DNA from: Bacteroidota bacterium
GTDB lineage: Bacteria; Bacteroidota; Bacteroidia; Chitinophagales; Chitinophagaceae
DNA: 64,000 nt
Direction: 5' to 3'
NCBI GenBank assembly: GCA_029560415.1
Contig: JAKQKY010000057.1
Location: forward strand, 45,677-109,676
Below the pieces are notes generated by a model. The model had not been told where the DNA came from and searched no databases. It saw nothing but the letters and a program-made list of their open reading frames with translations. The translations under genes were made by a program, and so were the position numbers. Below, one piece after another: positions 8,407 to 17,644 of this stretch; the stretch's first letter is position 1, and the number at the start of each line of letters is the position of its first letter.

Positions 8407-10371
8407 TTAAGGTTTTGATTCCAATGCCAACAATCTTTTTTCCAGGTCCAGGATCTGCTTTTGTTGTGTGTTGATGATGATTTGCTGTTCCTGTACAGCT
8501 TTTACCAGCGGTACTACAAACTGTTCATAGCTCAGGCTGTACAATGATTGAGCATTTTGTGGAACGGTATATCCGCTGAAATCATATCCGGCCGACTTGG
8601 CCGCCTGTTCTACTTCCTGGGCAATAAAGCCGGAGCGTTTTGTTTTTTCATTGTCGTTCTTTCCTGGAAAATCAGGAGTTTCCTTATTGCCTGTAAGTGA
8701 AATGATGGCCCTGTTACTGATGTAATATGTTACAGGTCTTAACCTGGTAATAAACTCCAGGCCTTTTACATCTTCATGAATATTATTTTTAATGCGGGCA
8801 TCAGAATAAGTGCTCCAGGTAGTTTGTCCACCGATCCATTGTGTGCTTGTATTTCCAATGAATGCCTGGTTTTGAAAAGCATTTAGAATATCACTATTGC
8901 CTATGCTTATTGTATTGTAGATGGATGGGGTATTGGGATGTGTACCAGCCCAATAACCTATGGCAATATTTTCATTTCCATTGTTGTTGTTTTGAAGTGC
9001 ATACTGCCCAATCGCCACATTGCCATGCCCGGCACTATTTCTAAATAAACTATAACCTCCCAATGCTGTATTATTGTTTCCGGATAAATTTCCTGCTAAA
9101 GAACCGCGGCCTATTGAAACGTTGCTCGATCCATATTCATTTAATTTTAGTGCATCGATTCCCAATGCTGTATTTTGCGAGCCGGTTGTATTTGCATTGA
9201 GTACATTGTAGCCGATGCCGGTGTTATCAGTGCCGTTTGTATTATTTCTAAGAGAAAGACTTCCTATAGCAGTATTATTGATACCGCTATTAATGGATGT
9301 GGGTTGGTTTCGATAGAGGGCCTGGTATCCTACCGCTGTATTTCCACTGTTCCAGGAAATGCCATTGTTGTTGAACGATTGATAGAACATGGCATAGCTG
9401 CCAATGGCAGTATTTTGAAGTCCGGTAGTATTTTCGTGCAAAGCATAAGCTCCAATGGCAGTATTCTCTTGACCGGTAGAATTGGAGTAAAGTGCATCAA
9501 AGCCCATTGCAGTGTTATAGGATCCATAAGTATTTGAGTATAGTGCCTGGTAACCGTTTGCCACATTGCTGGTACCACCTAAACTAAACCGAAGTGATGA
9601 TGCACCTGTGGAAGTATTGAAGCTGCCGCCATTAAATTGCAAAGCCCTGCTGCCAATGGCTACATTCTCATCTCCGTTAATGTTATTGGATAAAGAGTTT
9701 ACCCCTATAGCTGTATTGTAACCGCCATAATCGTTTCGATAAAGCGCATAAGGGCCAACGGCAGTATTTGCAATGCCGATCGTGTTTTTATAAAGAGCAT
9801 GTGTTCCAACCGCTACGTTGGTTCCTGGATTGTTGTGATTATATAATGCCGAATCACCAATGGCTACGTTATTGCTTCCGGTTACATTGTTGGCCAGGGA
9901 TGCAATACCCAATGCTGTGTTGTTGATACCGGTTGTTTGTAATGGCCCGGCATTTAATCCCAATCCAATATTTCCATTGGATGGATTGATCTCACCGGCC
10001 CAGGTATTATTCACCCGTAAACGAATGGGTTGATTGTCGGTGGTGCCAATGAACTGCGTTGAACTATTTACAGCCGCATTACCATTTAACTTCCAGGAAG
10101 CATTATTATCTGTCATCGAATTCCAACTGCTGCCATTGTAAAACCAAAAGTTATTGGTGGTACTGTCATATAGGATCAACCCTTTGGCCGGGTTGATGAT
10201 GGCCAGCCGGGATACGGTAGAAGTGCGGGGGATGAGTAATCCTTTTGTGTTACTCTTAATATCGAGCATAGCGCTAGCATCGGGTGTGGTTGTACCAAGT
10301 CCGATATTCTGAGCTTCTATTAAGCCATTCAGTAAACATTGGCTGAATAATAAAAGGAGTATTTTTTTCAT
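8407..10371 (-). CDS. Surface fibre-like protein with 17-residue repeats and S74 chaperone domain
   Basis: A 654-residue exported protein (signal peptide ending at IEAQ). After an N-terminal segment with GLGTTTPDASAMLDI there are about 20 consecutive repeats of roughly 17 residues, of the form NTAIGxxALxxNxTGxx, from about residue 148 to 490; this resembles the left-handed parallel roll of YadA-type heads. The C-terminus is a peptidase S74 intramolecular chaperone (SDARIKNNI, GFIAQEVEQ) ending in a coiled coil (QEQQIIINTQQKQILDLEKR). In phage endosialidases the Ser and Lys of the S-x4-K motif perform self-cleavage after trimerisation; both are present here. A trimeric surface fibre is the likely structure, with adhesion as an inferred role. 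No secretion partner is adjacent. Confidence 0.87.
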   Translation of the reverse strand: MKKILLLLFSQCLLNGLIEAQNIGLGTTTPDASAMLDIKSNTKGLLIPRTSTVSRLAIINPAKGLILYDSTTNNFWFYNGSSWNSMTDNNASWKLNGNAAVNSSTQFIGTTDNQPIRLRVNNTWAGEINPSNGNIGLGLNAGPLQTTGINNTALGIASLANNVTGSNNVAIGDSALYNHNNPGTNVAVGTHALYKNTIGIANTAVGPYALYRNDYGGYNTAIGVNSLSNNINGDENVAIGSRALQFNGGSFNTSTGASSLRFSLGGTSNVANGYQALYSNTYGSYNTAMGFDALYSNSTGQENTAIGAYALHENTTGLQNTAIGSYAMFYQSFNNNGISWNSGNTAVGYQALYRNQPTSINSGINNTAIGSLSLRNNTNGTDNTGIGYNVLNANTTGSQNTALGIDALKLNEYGSSNVSIGRGSLAGNLSGNNNTALGGYSLFRNSAGHGNVAIGQYALQNNNNGNENIAIGYWAGTHPNTPSIYNTISIGNSDILNAFQNQAFIGNTSTQWIGGQTTWSTYSDARIKNNIHEDVKGLEFITRLRPVTYYISNRAIISLTGNKETPDFPGKNDNEKTKRSGFIAQEVEQAAKSAGYDFSGYTVPQNAQSLYSLSYEQFVVPLVKAVQEQQIIINTQQKQILDLEKRLLALESKP

Positions 10372-10483
10372 GATTGCTGAATTAGAGAATGAATTTGAAC
10401 TTCTGCTTTTTCAATATCCTTTAATTTCTATCCATTTTATGTGGCATTTAGCCGTTAACAGTTTTAAATGAGCCTGCAACGGT

Positions 10484-10513
10484 TATTGAAAAGATATTTT
10501 CTCATTACTTTTG
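10484..10513 (+). promoter_or_regulatory. Promoter of the threonine dehydrogenase gene
   Basis: ATTG at about 10485-10488 and TACTTTTG at 10506-10513 match the Bacteroidota -33/-7 pattern (TTTG and TAnnTTTG) with 17 bp between them, slightly short. The box ends 20 bp before the ATG. Confidence 0.5.
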
Positions 10514-10533
10514 ACCATTGATAAAAACCAAAC

Positions 10534-11478
10534 ATGATTAAAGAAAAAATACTGGTCATTGGTGCCAGCGGACAAATAGGAGTGGAACTTACTCTAGCTT
10601 TAAGAAAGATCTATGGCAATAGCAATGTCATCGCTTCTGATCTTAGGGAAGAAAACGAGCTTTTAAAAGGAACCGGCCCTTATGTAAGCCTGGATGTGAT
10701 GAACAAGGAAATGTTGCATGTGCAGGTAATTCGCCAGGGCATCACGCAGATCTACCTGCTGGCCGCCATCCTTTCGGCAACCGGTGAAAAGAATCCCAAC
10801 CTGGCCTGGAGCTTAAACATGCAAAGCCTGTTGAATGTGCTGGATATTGCCCGGGAAGAAAAGTTGCATAAAGTGTATTGGCCCAGTAGTATTGCGGTAT
10901 TTGGCCCTACATCCCCCAGGCAAAACTGTCCGCAACAAACCGTAATCGAGCCCATCACTGTGTATGGTATCAGCAAATATGCCGGTGAATTCTGGTGTAA
11001 CTATTACAACCACCGGTATGGGGTAGACGTAAGAAGTCTTCGTTATCCCGGGTTGATCAGTTATAAAAGCGCCCCGGGTGGCGGCACAACCGATTATGCC
11101 GTGGAGATCTTTCATGAAGCACTGGAAGAAAAAAAATATGAATGTTTTTTACGGGAAGATACATACCTGCCCATGATGTATATGCCAGATGCCATCAGGG
11201 CAACCATAGAATTAATGGAAGCTGATAGTTCAAAAATTTCCATCCGTACATCTTATAATGTGTCGGGCATGAGTTTTTCACCAAAGGAAATTGCTGCAGA
11301 AATAAAGAAACAAATCCCATCTTTTGAAATCACCTATAAACCGGATTATCGCCAGGCTATTGCCGATAGCTGGCCGCAAAGCATCGATGATGCAGTTGCC
11401 AGGAAAGACTGGGGTTGGAAAGAACAATTTGCCCTGCCAGGTATGGTGGCAGATATGTTGCAGAATTTGTCAAAATAG
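10534..11478 (+). CDS. L-threonine 3-dehydrogenase, short-chain (epimerase-like) type
   Basis: A 314-residue NAD-dependent enzyme of the extended SDR/epimerase family. The Rossmann glycine motif GASGQIG is at residues 10-16. The catalytic YGISKYAGE (Tyr-x3-Lys) lies near 148, and SSIAVFGP precedes it. The segments RYPGLISYK, GGGTTDYAVEIF and YLPMMYMPDA are the hallmarks of SDR-type L-threonine dehydrogenase described from Flavobacterium and related bacteria. These enzymes oxidise threonine to 2-amino-3-ketobutyrate, which a CoA ligase then splits to glycine and acetyl-CoA. That ligase (kbl) is not in the window. It appears to be a single transcription unit with a recognisable promoter. A generic sugar epimerase is the alternative, but the specific motifs make this unlikely. 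Confidence 0.87.
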   Translation: MIKEKILVIGASGQIGVELTLALRKIYGNSNVIASDLREENELLKGTGPYVSLDVMNKEMLHVQVIRQGITQIYLLAAILSATGEKNPNLAWSLNMQSLLNVLDIAREEKLHKVYWPSSIAVFGPTSPRQNCPQQTVIEPITVYGISKYAGEFWCNYYNHRYGVDVRSLRYPGLISYKSAPGGGTTDYAVEIFHEALEEKKYECFLREDTYLPMMYMPDAIRATIELMEADSSKISIRTSYNVSGMSFSPKEIAAEIKKQIPSFEITYKPDYRQAIADSWPQSIDDAVARKDWGWKEQFALPGMVADMLQNLSK

Positions 11479-11518
11479 TATATATTAATTTAATATATTA
11501 TTTACCAAATTCATCATC

Positions 11519-12004
11519 ATGAAAAAATTAATGTTCGTCATTACTGTTTTTCTGGTAAGTGTTGCATCCATGGCATCCAACCCATTTTATGCAACGGTGA
11601 AGCCTAATCGATTGCATGCATCAGCTGTAATGATACCGATTGGGTCGGAAGGTAAAAAGATATCCTTACTCGAACTATCTGCCATTAGCAGATCTGGCCT
11701 TGAAAATTTAACCGGGTGGAAGATGACCCTTACACAACGCCTGGCTTTCAAGGGTGCTCAGAAAAAGATACGGAATGGAGTCAACCAGGATGGATATATA
11801 GTGGATAAAAAACTGAACAAGGTTTTTACAGGCGAAGGTGAAACAGGCTTCCACATCGGCGGATTTGCACTCGGGTTCTTCCTGGGATTGATTGGTGTAT
11901 TGATCGCATACCTTATTAAAGATGAGAAAAAAAGGAACCGGGTAAAATGGTCCTGGATCGGTTTGGCTGCTTGGCTGGTTATCTACCTGATTTTTTTTGT
12001 TTAA
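11519..12004 (+). CDS. Small exported protein with two C-terminal membrane helices
   Basis: 161 residues. An N-terminal hydrophobic signal (MKKLMFVITVFLVSVASMAS) is followed by a polar region of about 85 residues. Two membrane helices come next (FALGFFLGLIGVLIAYLI and WSWIGLAAWLVIYLIFFV), separated by the basic loop KDEKKRNRVK. I do not recognise a named family, though similar small signal-plus-two-helix proteins occur widely in Bacteroidota. It is followed by a clear hairpin terminator, and the gene before it is 40 bp upstream across an AT-rich palindrome at 11481-11497. Function unknown. Confidence 0.75.
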   Translation: MKKLMFVITVFLVSVASMASNPFYATVKPNRLHASAVMIPIGSEGKKISLLELSAISRSGLENLTGWKMTLTQRLAFKGAQKKIRNGVNQDGYIVDKKLNKVFTGEGETGFHIGGFALGFFLGLIGVLIAYLIKDEKKRNRVKWSWIGLAAWLVIYLIFFV

Positions 12005-12038
12005 GTATTTTAAAAATTGAAAAATCATAACATATAAC

Positions 12039-12060
12039 CACTCCATCGGGGTGTTTTTTT
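12039..12060 (+). terminator. Rho-independent terminator
   Basis: CACTCC / GGGGTG stem (one G-T pair) with loop ATC, followed directly by seven T. It lies 35 bp after the stop of the small membrane protein. Confidence 0.75.
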
Positions 12061-12167
12061 ATATGCTTACATACGTTCTTGTATCATCCTGATTATTCAT
12101 TATTTTCATGGAAAGATACCTGTCAAACATACGTGATCTGTGTTCTATTAAAGAGTAAATAACTGAC

Positions 12168-12752
12168 ATGAAGCCATTCATCTACCTGTTTTTTTTATCG
12201 GTACTGTTATTTTGTAACCAGGCCAATTCACAATCGAAAAATTTTACTGTATATGAAAAGGGAACGTCATCACTTGTCATAGGCCAGGGAATCGGCAATA
12301 TCTGGAAAACCTTTATGAAACAGGCGATCAATTACCCTGGCATCAGTTATAAGGTTTCTTCCCTGGGCCCATTAACGCTTATATATGAATATGGTTTCGG
12401 GAAGCGCATCAGCGGCGGACTGGCATTGGGATATTCGAGGATCACGGGTAAGTATAGCGGCTTTGGTGATGAGTTTACCGACAGGCTTACGATCTTTTCT
12501 GCGCTGGCCCGGGCCAATTATCATTTTGGGCATTCAAGCAGGTTTGATCCTTATATAGGTATCGGAGTAGGCTATGTGCGGTCGAAGTATGATAATAGTG
12601 GAAGCAATTCAAATCGTAGTGTTCCGGGTGAATTCGGGTACTCGGGACAGTTGGGTGCAAAGTATCTTTTTACACCTCATTTTGGCGTTTATGCGGAAGC
12701 GGGATATGTGGGAGGGTCATTTGTACAGGCCGGGCTTGCAGTTATTTTTTAA
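12168..12752 (+). CDS. Outer-membrane beta-barrel protein
   Basis: 194 residues. A signal peptide (MKPFIYLFFLSVLLFCNQANSQ) is followed by alternating hydrophobic and aromatic strands typical of an eight-stranded OMP_b-brl barrel: LALGYSRITGKYSGF, FDPYIGIGVGYVRSKY, GVYAEAGYVGGSFVQAGLAVIF. The last residue is Phe, the usual barrel C-terminus recognised by the BAM machinery. Its specific role is unknown; such barrels are often annotated as porin-family. It stands alone, with no shared operon. Another barrel gene lies downstream, separated by a 180 bp spacer. Confidence 0.82.
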   Translation: MKPFIYLFFLSVLLFCNQANSQSKNFTVYEKGTSSLVIGQGIGNIWKTFMKQAINYPGISYKVSSLGPLTLIYEYGFGKRISGGLALGYSRITGKYSGFGDEFTDRLTIFSALARANYHFGHSSRFDPYIGIGVGYVRSKYDNSGSNSNRSVPGEFGYSGQLGAKYLFTPHFGVYAEAGYVGGSFVQAGLAVIF

Positions 12753-12933
12753 GATAACAGAATTATCTTCACGTCATATAAATTCCTTATTTCCAATTAG
12801 ATAAGAATTAAGAATACCCACTACCGGGTATAGGAGGAATCGTTAAAATCCAGTTATTTTGCCAATTATAGTTGCAGTTATAGAATTATTCCATAACTTG
12901 CGCCTCGATTTATAAACCAAAAATTACGTAAAC

Positions 12934-13488
12934 ATGAAAAAAGTATTTTTTATCGTAGCTCTAACTGCAGCTTCGTTTGCAGGTTTTGCTCAAAGCGAAA
13001 AAGAAGCAAGTAAACCATTATCATTCAGTGTAGGTGTTGAAGCCGCTTTACCAATTGGTGACTTTGGCGATGCTTACAAATTCGGTATTGGTGGTTCTGT
13101 ACAAGCTGATTATAAAGTAGCTCCTGAATTGGCGATTACTTTAAATGCAGGTTACATAAGTTTCAGTGGAAAATCTGTTACCACTACTTACGTTATCCCT
13201 ACAACACCACCACAAACCATTTCACAAACTTTCAAGAATGCTACCATTGGTTACGTTCCTGTATTGGCTGGTGTTAAATATTGGTTCTCTGATCTGTACG
13301 CTTCAGGTCAGTTAGGTCTTACCTTTGCAACTGGAAATGGTGCAAGCGGTAGTACTTTCACTTATGCTCCAGGTATCGGTTACAAATTTGCACCAATCGA
13401 TGTATTGGTTAAATATGTAGGATATGCAGCACAGAACGGAGGAAGCGCTAGCTCAAACATTGGTATCAGGGTTGCTTACAATTTCTAA
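12934..13488 (+). CDS. Outer-membrane beta-barrel protein
   Basis: 184 residues with a signal peptide (MKKVFFIVALTAASFAGFAQ). Barrel-type strands are visible: FSVGVEAALPIGDFGDAYKF, IGYVPVLAGVKYWFSDLY, ASGQLGLTFATG and the terminal SNIGIRVAYNF ending in Phe. It resembles the short OmpW/OMP_b-brl-like proteins abundant in Chitinophagaceae. Codon choice is strongly biased towards common codons (GGT, GTT, AAA), which hints at high expression. It ends at a strong bidirectional hairpin shared with the convergent response regulator gene. No specific transport function can be assigned. Confidence 0.82.
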   Translation: MKKVFFIVALTAASFAGFAQSEKEASKPLSFSVGVEAALPIGDFGDAYKFGIGGSVQADYKVAPELAITLNAGYISFSGKSVTTTYVIPTTPPQTISQTFKNATIGYVPVLAGVKYWFSDLYASGQLGLTFATGNGASGSTFTYAPGIGYKFAPIDVLVKYVGYAAQNGGSASSNIGIRVAYNF

Positions 13489-13510
13489 GCAAAACTCATA
13501 AACTAAATTT

Positions 13511-13545
13511 AACAGGGCCTCAACATTGTTGAGGCCCTGTTTTTA
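13511..13545. terminator. Bidirectional Rho-independent terminator
   Basis: A perfect 14-bp stem (AACAGGGCCTCAAC with its complement, loop ATT) flanked by A-run and T-run sequence. It sits between two convergent genes, so it can stop both transcripts. Confidence 0.93.
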
Positions 13546-13555
13546 TACATCAAGA

Positions 13556-14197
13556 TCAAATCAGTTTTCGTTCATACGCATATTTGATCAACCCTATAAG
13601 GCTTGAGGTTTTAGTTTTCCTGAAAATATTCTTCCGGTGTGTTTCTACCGTACGTTCACTCAGAAATAAAGTATCTGCAATTTTTTTATTGCTGTATTCT
13701 TTTTCAATCAGGCGTATGATCTCAATCTCCCGGTTGGTAAGGTGCACTTCTTCAACAGTTGTTTTCTTTTCACTGGCTTTCAACATCTCTTCCAAAACTT
13801 CATCGCTGAAATAAATCCCTCCTGATGAAATTTTTTCCAATGCCTTTATCAGTTCCTGTTTGCCAATATTTTTCAAAACATAGCCAGCAATGTCGCTGTC
13901 TTCGATCATTTGGTTTACCAGTTCGCCCTGCCCGCTCATCGATAAGGCCAGGATCTTTATTTCAGGGAAATGCTGGCGCACTTGTTTGGCCAGTTCGGCA
14001 CCGTTCATTCCGGGCATCATGATATCCGTGATAAGGATATCGATCTGGGTATTTTCCAACAGGGCTTTCAGCTCTTCCGGCCGCGTGAGTTCTATCGCAA
14101 CCTGGAATGTGTCATGCCCTAACAAAAGCGATTTCAATCCATCAATCACGATCTGGTGATCATCAACTATGGCCAGGTTTATCTTTCCTTGCTTCAT
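13556..14197 (-). CDS. NarL/LuxR-type response regulator
   Basis: 213 residues. The receiver domain carries DDH at 12-14, phospho-acceptor Asp58 in LITDIMMPGMNG, and the conserved LALSMS and GYVLKN. The C-terminal LuxR-type helix-turn-helix is HLTNREIEIIRLIEKEYSNK, then KIADTLFLSERTVETHRKNI. The gene lies 52 bp downstream of a HisKA_3 sensor kinase on the same strand, which is the expected partner type, so the two form an operon. The stimulus is not evident from the sequence. A shared terminator ends the transcript. Confidence 0.95.
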   Translation of the reverse strand: MKQGKINLAIVDDHQIVIDGLKSLLLGHDTFQVAIELTRPEELKALLENTQIDILITDIMMPGMNGAELAKQVRQHFPEIKILALSMSGQGELVNQMIEDSDIAGYVLKNIGKQELIKALEKISSGGIYFSDEVLEEMLKASEKKTTVEEVHLTNREIEIIRLIEKEYSNKKIADTLFLSERTVETHRKNIFRKTKTSSLIGLIKYAYERKLI

Positions 14198-14249
14198 AGC
14201 AGGAAGTTAAGTGATAATTCATTTACGCAATATTTATTTGTTTAAAAAT

Positions 14250-16184
14250 TTACTCACTAACGGGAACATGTATGGCCACAAGGGTTCCTTTTCCCGGCGA
14301 ACTGTCGAACTCAACAGTTCCGCGGAGATAATTGATCCTGGAGAGAATGTTTTTTATGCCAATTCCTTCGAAGTGTTGTCGGCTGCTTGTATCAAAGCCT
14401 TTCCCATTGTCTTCGATGCTGGCTGATATTCCATCCTTGTCTTTCATAATGGAAATATCGAGTTGTGAAGCTTGTGCATGCTTCATTACATTATTCACAC
14501 ATTCCTGTATCACGCGGTATAACACAGTTTCAGTATTCTTATCGATGCGTTCATCAAGTCCTTCTGTGTGCAATGATACGCGGATCACACGGGCATCAAT
14601 TTTATCAATGAATTCCTTAACAGCACTTGACAGGCCTCTTTTTAGCAAAGCATTCGGCATCATCTGGTGACTCACACTGCGAATCTCACGGCAACTTTCA
14701 TCAACCAGGCTTATCACATTTTCAAAAGAGGTGCGTTGCTGATCGGTTGAAAACTCAAGTTCATTTTCGAATACGGAAAGATTCATTTTAGCAGCGCTCA
14801 TCATCTGTCCAACGCCATCATGCAGATCTGCAGCTATGCGTTTACGTTCGTTCTCTTCTGCTTCAATCACATCCCGGGTTGCCTGGTCCTGTTGTTTCAT
14901 CATAGCCAACTGGAAGTTCTTTTCCTGTTTCAGTTTATATCGCTTATAAAAGGAAATGCCGAGAAGGCCCATCAATACCAACGCTACACTGATACCTGCG
15001 AGCAGCAAATTTTTCCTGGTCAGTTGAAGATCCTGCTGTTTAAGCCTGAGTTCTTTTTTTCCTGTTTCATATTTTGTGTTCAGCTCGGTGATCTGGCGAT
15101 TACTCGTTTCATTGAAAACAGTGTCTTTTACCTGGTTGTATTTCTTGTAATATTCAAAAGAGAGGGGTACATTGGAAGGTTCATAAAAAACAGATAATTT
15201 CTCGTAAATAGTAATGAGCTCTTTTTTGAAATTATTCTTTTCTGCAATGTCCTTAGCCTTTAACAGGGTTTGAATTTCTAATGCGTTGTTCTTTTTCCGG
15301 CGAAATATTTCTGCCATATTGATGAATGCAGTTGTCTGCCCTAAAGATTCATTCAAGGCTTCTTTTAACTGCAGGCTTTTTTGGTAGTACTGTAGAGATT
15401 CATCCAGTTTATTTTTCGATAGCAGGATAGATGCATAACCATTGTAGGCAATGCTCAGCCCGTAATCATCTTTCGCTTCTACATGCATGTTGATGGCATC
15501 CAGGTAATATACTTCTGCGGAATCTAACTGGTTTATGCTGAGAAAAGTGTTGCCCAGGTTATTGTATACAGCGCCTTTAAGATAAGGGTCATTGATTTTT
15601 TCATACACCACCCTTGCCTTTTGATGATAAGCCAGGGCTTGTTGAAAGTGTTGGGTTTCATCATACACCAGCCCGATATTATTCAACGCATTGGCCTGGT
15701 ACCTGTCGTTTCCAATGCTTTCAAAATCTTTGAGTGCATCAAAAAAATATTGCAGGGCACGTTCATAGTCTGCCAGGTTCCAATAAATCAGTCCAAGGTT
15801 ATTCAATGCACTGCCCCTGCCTTTGAGGTTATTCAGTTCATTGTAAATGGGCAAGGCTTTTTCGTAATAGTAGATAGAACTGTCGTATTTGCCACTTATA
15901 TCATAGGCGATACCTATTCGGGTATAAGCATCACCCAGGCCCGGATCATAGGAAATTTTTTCGGCGAGTGCAATAGATCTGAATGCATAGGCTTTTGCCT
16001 CTTCGGGTTTATCGTACACAACAATATTCACCAATGCATTTAATGCTTCTATTTTCTGTTTGTCGCTGCCATTTTTAGTGATGGCCAGTAAGCTGTCTGT
16101 TTTTTTGTTCTGCGCATAGATATCTTGCGGGTGAAGCAAGAGCGCAAGAGCAAAGGATATAATAATGGTTAGCGTTCTATTCAT
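14250..16184 (-). CDS. TPR-containing sensor histidine kinase (HisKA_3 type)
   Basis: 644 residues. A signal-like N-terminus (cleavage near IYAQN) is followed by about seven tetratricopeptide repeats (residues 75-350), for example GDAYTRIGIAYDISGKYDSS and GAVYNNLGNTFLSINQLDSA. Next come a coiled segment, one transmembrane helix (LLLAGISVALVLMGLLGISF), the HisKA_3 dimerisation domain with KRIAADLHDGVGQMMSA, and an ATPase domain (VIQECVNNVMKHAQAS, IEDNGKGFD). TPR sensor kinases of this design are common in Bacteroidota and their ligands are mostly unknown; the periplasmic TPRs suggest sensing through protein-protein contact. It pairs with the NarL-type regulator immediately downstream. Confidence 0.95.
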   Translation of the reverse strand: MNRTLTIIISFALALLLHPQDIYAQNKKTDSLLAITKNGSDKQKIEALNALVNIVVYDKPEEAKAYAFRSIALAEKISYDPGLGDAYTRIGIAYDISGKYDSSIYYYEKALPIYNELNNLKGRGSALNNLGLIYWNLADYERALQYFFDALKDFESIGNDRYQANALNNIGLVYDETQHFQQALAYHQKARVVYEKINDPYLKGAVYNNLGNTFLSINQLDSAEVYYLDAINMHVEAKDDYGLSIAYNGYASILLSKNKLDESLQYYQKSLQLKEALNESLGQTTAFINMAEIFRRKKNNALEIQTLLKAKDIAEKNNFKKELITIYEKLSVFYEPSNVPLSFEYYKKYNQVKDTVFNETSNRQITELNTKYETGKKELRLKQQDLQLTRKNLLLAGISVALVLMGLLGISFYKRYKLKQEKNFQLAMMKQQDQATRDVIEAEENERKRIAADLHDGVGQMMSAAKMNLSVFENELEFSTDQQRTSFENVISLVDESCREIRSVSHQMMPNALLKRGLSSAVKEFIDKIDARVIRVSLHTEGLDERIDKNTETVLYRVIQECVNNVMKHAQASQLDISIMKDKDGISASIEDNGKGFDTSSRQHFEGIGIKNILSRINYLRGTVEFDSSPGKGTLVAIHVPVSE

Positions 16185-16236
16185 AAGCGTAGAGCGGGCT
16201 GGTAATGGTTAATGATATTTGAAGTTAGCGTTTAAG

Positions 16237-16974
16237 TCAGATGCCCAATACATCTTTCATGGTAAATAAACCCTTTTTTCCTTTCATGAATGCAGCAGCT
16301 AAAACAGCTCCTGCCGCAAATCCATCGCGGTTATGGGCTGTATGAGTGATCTCGATATCGTCTACAGCTGATCGATAGCTTACCGAATGAGTGCCGGGAG
16401 CCGGGTCGATTCGTTTACTGATGATCGGTAGTTCTTTGGCATCTTCCGTTGAATGATTCACCCAATTGACGAGGTTCTTGTTGTTTTCGAGTATCCCTTC
16501 CGCAATACTGATGGCTGTGCCGCTGGGAGCATCCTTTTTGCCGGTGTGATGAATTTCTTCAATGGATAGCTTGTATTCGGTTTGAGAAGCCATGAGTGCA
16601 GCGAGCTTTCGGTTAAGTTCAAAGAAAATATTCACCCCGATGCTGAAATTACTTGCATACAAAAATCCTCCTTTATGTTCCTGGCAATATTGCCTGATTT
16701 CATCCAATTGTGCCAGCCAGCCTGTACTACCACAAATAACGGGGATGCCTGCCCGAATACAGGTTTTAATGTTATCGGGAGCACTGTGGGGATTGCTGCA
16801 CTCAATGGCTACATCGCATTGCTGCAGGTTTTCTACTGTTAATTCAGCCAGGTTTTGACTGCTGATGCGCAATAAAATCTGGTGACCTTTCTGCATGGCA
16901 AATGCTTCGATGGCCTTTCCCATTTTACCATAGCCTACCAGGGCTATTTTCATGCCTTCGCCGGTTGATGCCAT
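16237..16974 (-). CDS. dapB: 4-hydroxy-tetrahydrodipicolinate reductase
   Basis: Reduces 4-hydroxy-tetrahydrodipicolinate with NAD(P)H in the diaminopimelate/lysine pathway. The reading frame gives 245 residues. The nucleotide-binding motif VGYGKMGKAI lies at the N-terminus, and the active-site signature IEEIHHTGKKDAPSGTA is near residue 145. The last step-specific segments (YRSAVDDIEITHTAHNRDGF) also match. The start at 16974 adds seven residues (MASTGEG) before MKIALVGYG; the internal ATG at 16953 fits homologues better, while the A-rich sequence before 16974 favours the longer form. It lies upstream of DUF5683 and parAB on the same strand in reverse order. dapD of the same pathway is 10 kb away. 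Confidence 0.95.
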   Translation of the reverse strand: MASTGEGMKIALVGYGKMGKAIEAFAMQKGHQILLRISSQNLAELTVENLQQCDVAIECSNPHSAPDNIKTCIRAGIPVICGSTGWLAQLDEIRQYCQEHKGGFLYASNFSIGVNIFFELNRKLAALMASQTEYKLSIEEIHHTGKKDAPSGTAISIAEGILENNKNLVNWVNHSTEDAKELPIISKRIDPAPGTHSVSYRSAVDDIEITHTAHNRDGFAAGAVLAAAFMKGKKGLFTMKDVLGI

Positions 16975-17033
16975 ATTTTGTTTTTTAAGACTGCAACAAA
17001 TATAAATGAAATATAAGCTGGGAAAGTGTTGGC

Positions 17034-17633
17034 TTATTTGCCAATCTGTACAACGAGGCTGATGCCGTTTGTATGGGCCATAGGGCTGTACCCGGGTTTA
17101 ATGTGCAGGCTGATGTCTTCACTTACATCAAAAGTTTTCAAATGTGCGTCTACTGCAGCATCAGCAACATTCAAACCCCAGAAGATGAGAAAAAACAAAA
17201 CGGAATAATCTACATTCTGCCTAACCTGGTTCCTGAACGTTCTGATTCTTTCCGGTTGGTCTTTTACACTGTAATAAGGCTGGGGAATTAAAATATCATT
17301 GGTTACATCTCCATCTGTTGCCAGGATGTACGCATTTTTTGCAGTGCGGTATTGATTCAGGTTCCTGAAAAAAAGATAAGTGGTGGTTCCAAGAGCACCA
17401 TATACCAGCGGAAGTTTCCAGTATTTTTTGTTGTAGATCTGTCCCCATCCAGGAATGATGGCCGACCGAATGATGGCTTTGCGTGGGCTGTATTTAGCCG
17501 TGCTATCTGTTTTTTTTACGACAGTTTTTCCACTGATGATTCCCCCGCTTGCCGGGATGACCAGGGTATCGGATTGAGCCATGATATCCTGGGTGAAACA
17601 AAAAAATGATATAAAGAATAGAATGAATTTCAT
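17034..17633 (-). CDS. DUF5683 membrane protein
   Basis: 199 residues. The signal peptide ends near IMAQ. The domain begins with the conserved block SPRKAIIRSAIIPGWGQIYN, then KKYWKLPLVYGALGTTTYLF (first helix), and ends with a second helix (VLFFLIFWGLNVADAAVDAHL). This is the DUF5683 family, small envelope proteins found next to parB in many Bacteroidota. No biochemical role is known to me. It starts 11 bp after parB ends, so it should be cotranscribed with parAB, and dapB follows it 59 bp later. The conserved linkage suggests an envelope or cell-cycle role, which is inference only. Confidence 0.88.
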   Translation of the reverse strand: MKFILFFISFFCFTQDIMAQSDTLVIPASGGIISGKTVVKKTDSTAKYSPRKAIIRSAIIPGWGQIYNKKYWKLPLVYGALGTTTYLFFRNLNQYRTAKNAYILATDGDVTNDILIPQPYYSVKDQPERIRTFRNQVRQNVDYSVLFFLIFWGLNVADAAVDAHLKTFDVSEDISLHIKPGYSPMAHTNGISLVVQIGK

Positions 17634-17644
17634 ACCAACTTACG

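Noticed and set aside
8860..9960. 51-bp periodic DNA that could be mistaken for a CRISPR or satellite array
   Set aside because: The period is 17 codons within a continuous reading frame and the repeats vary at silent and variable positions as protein repeats do.
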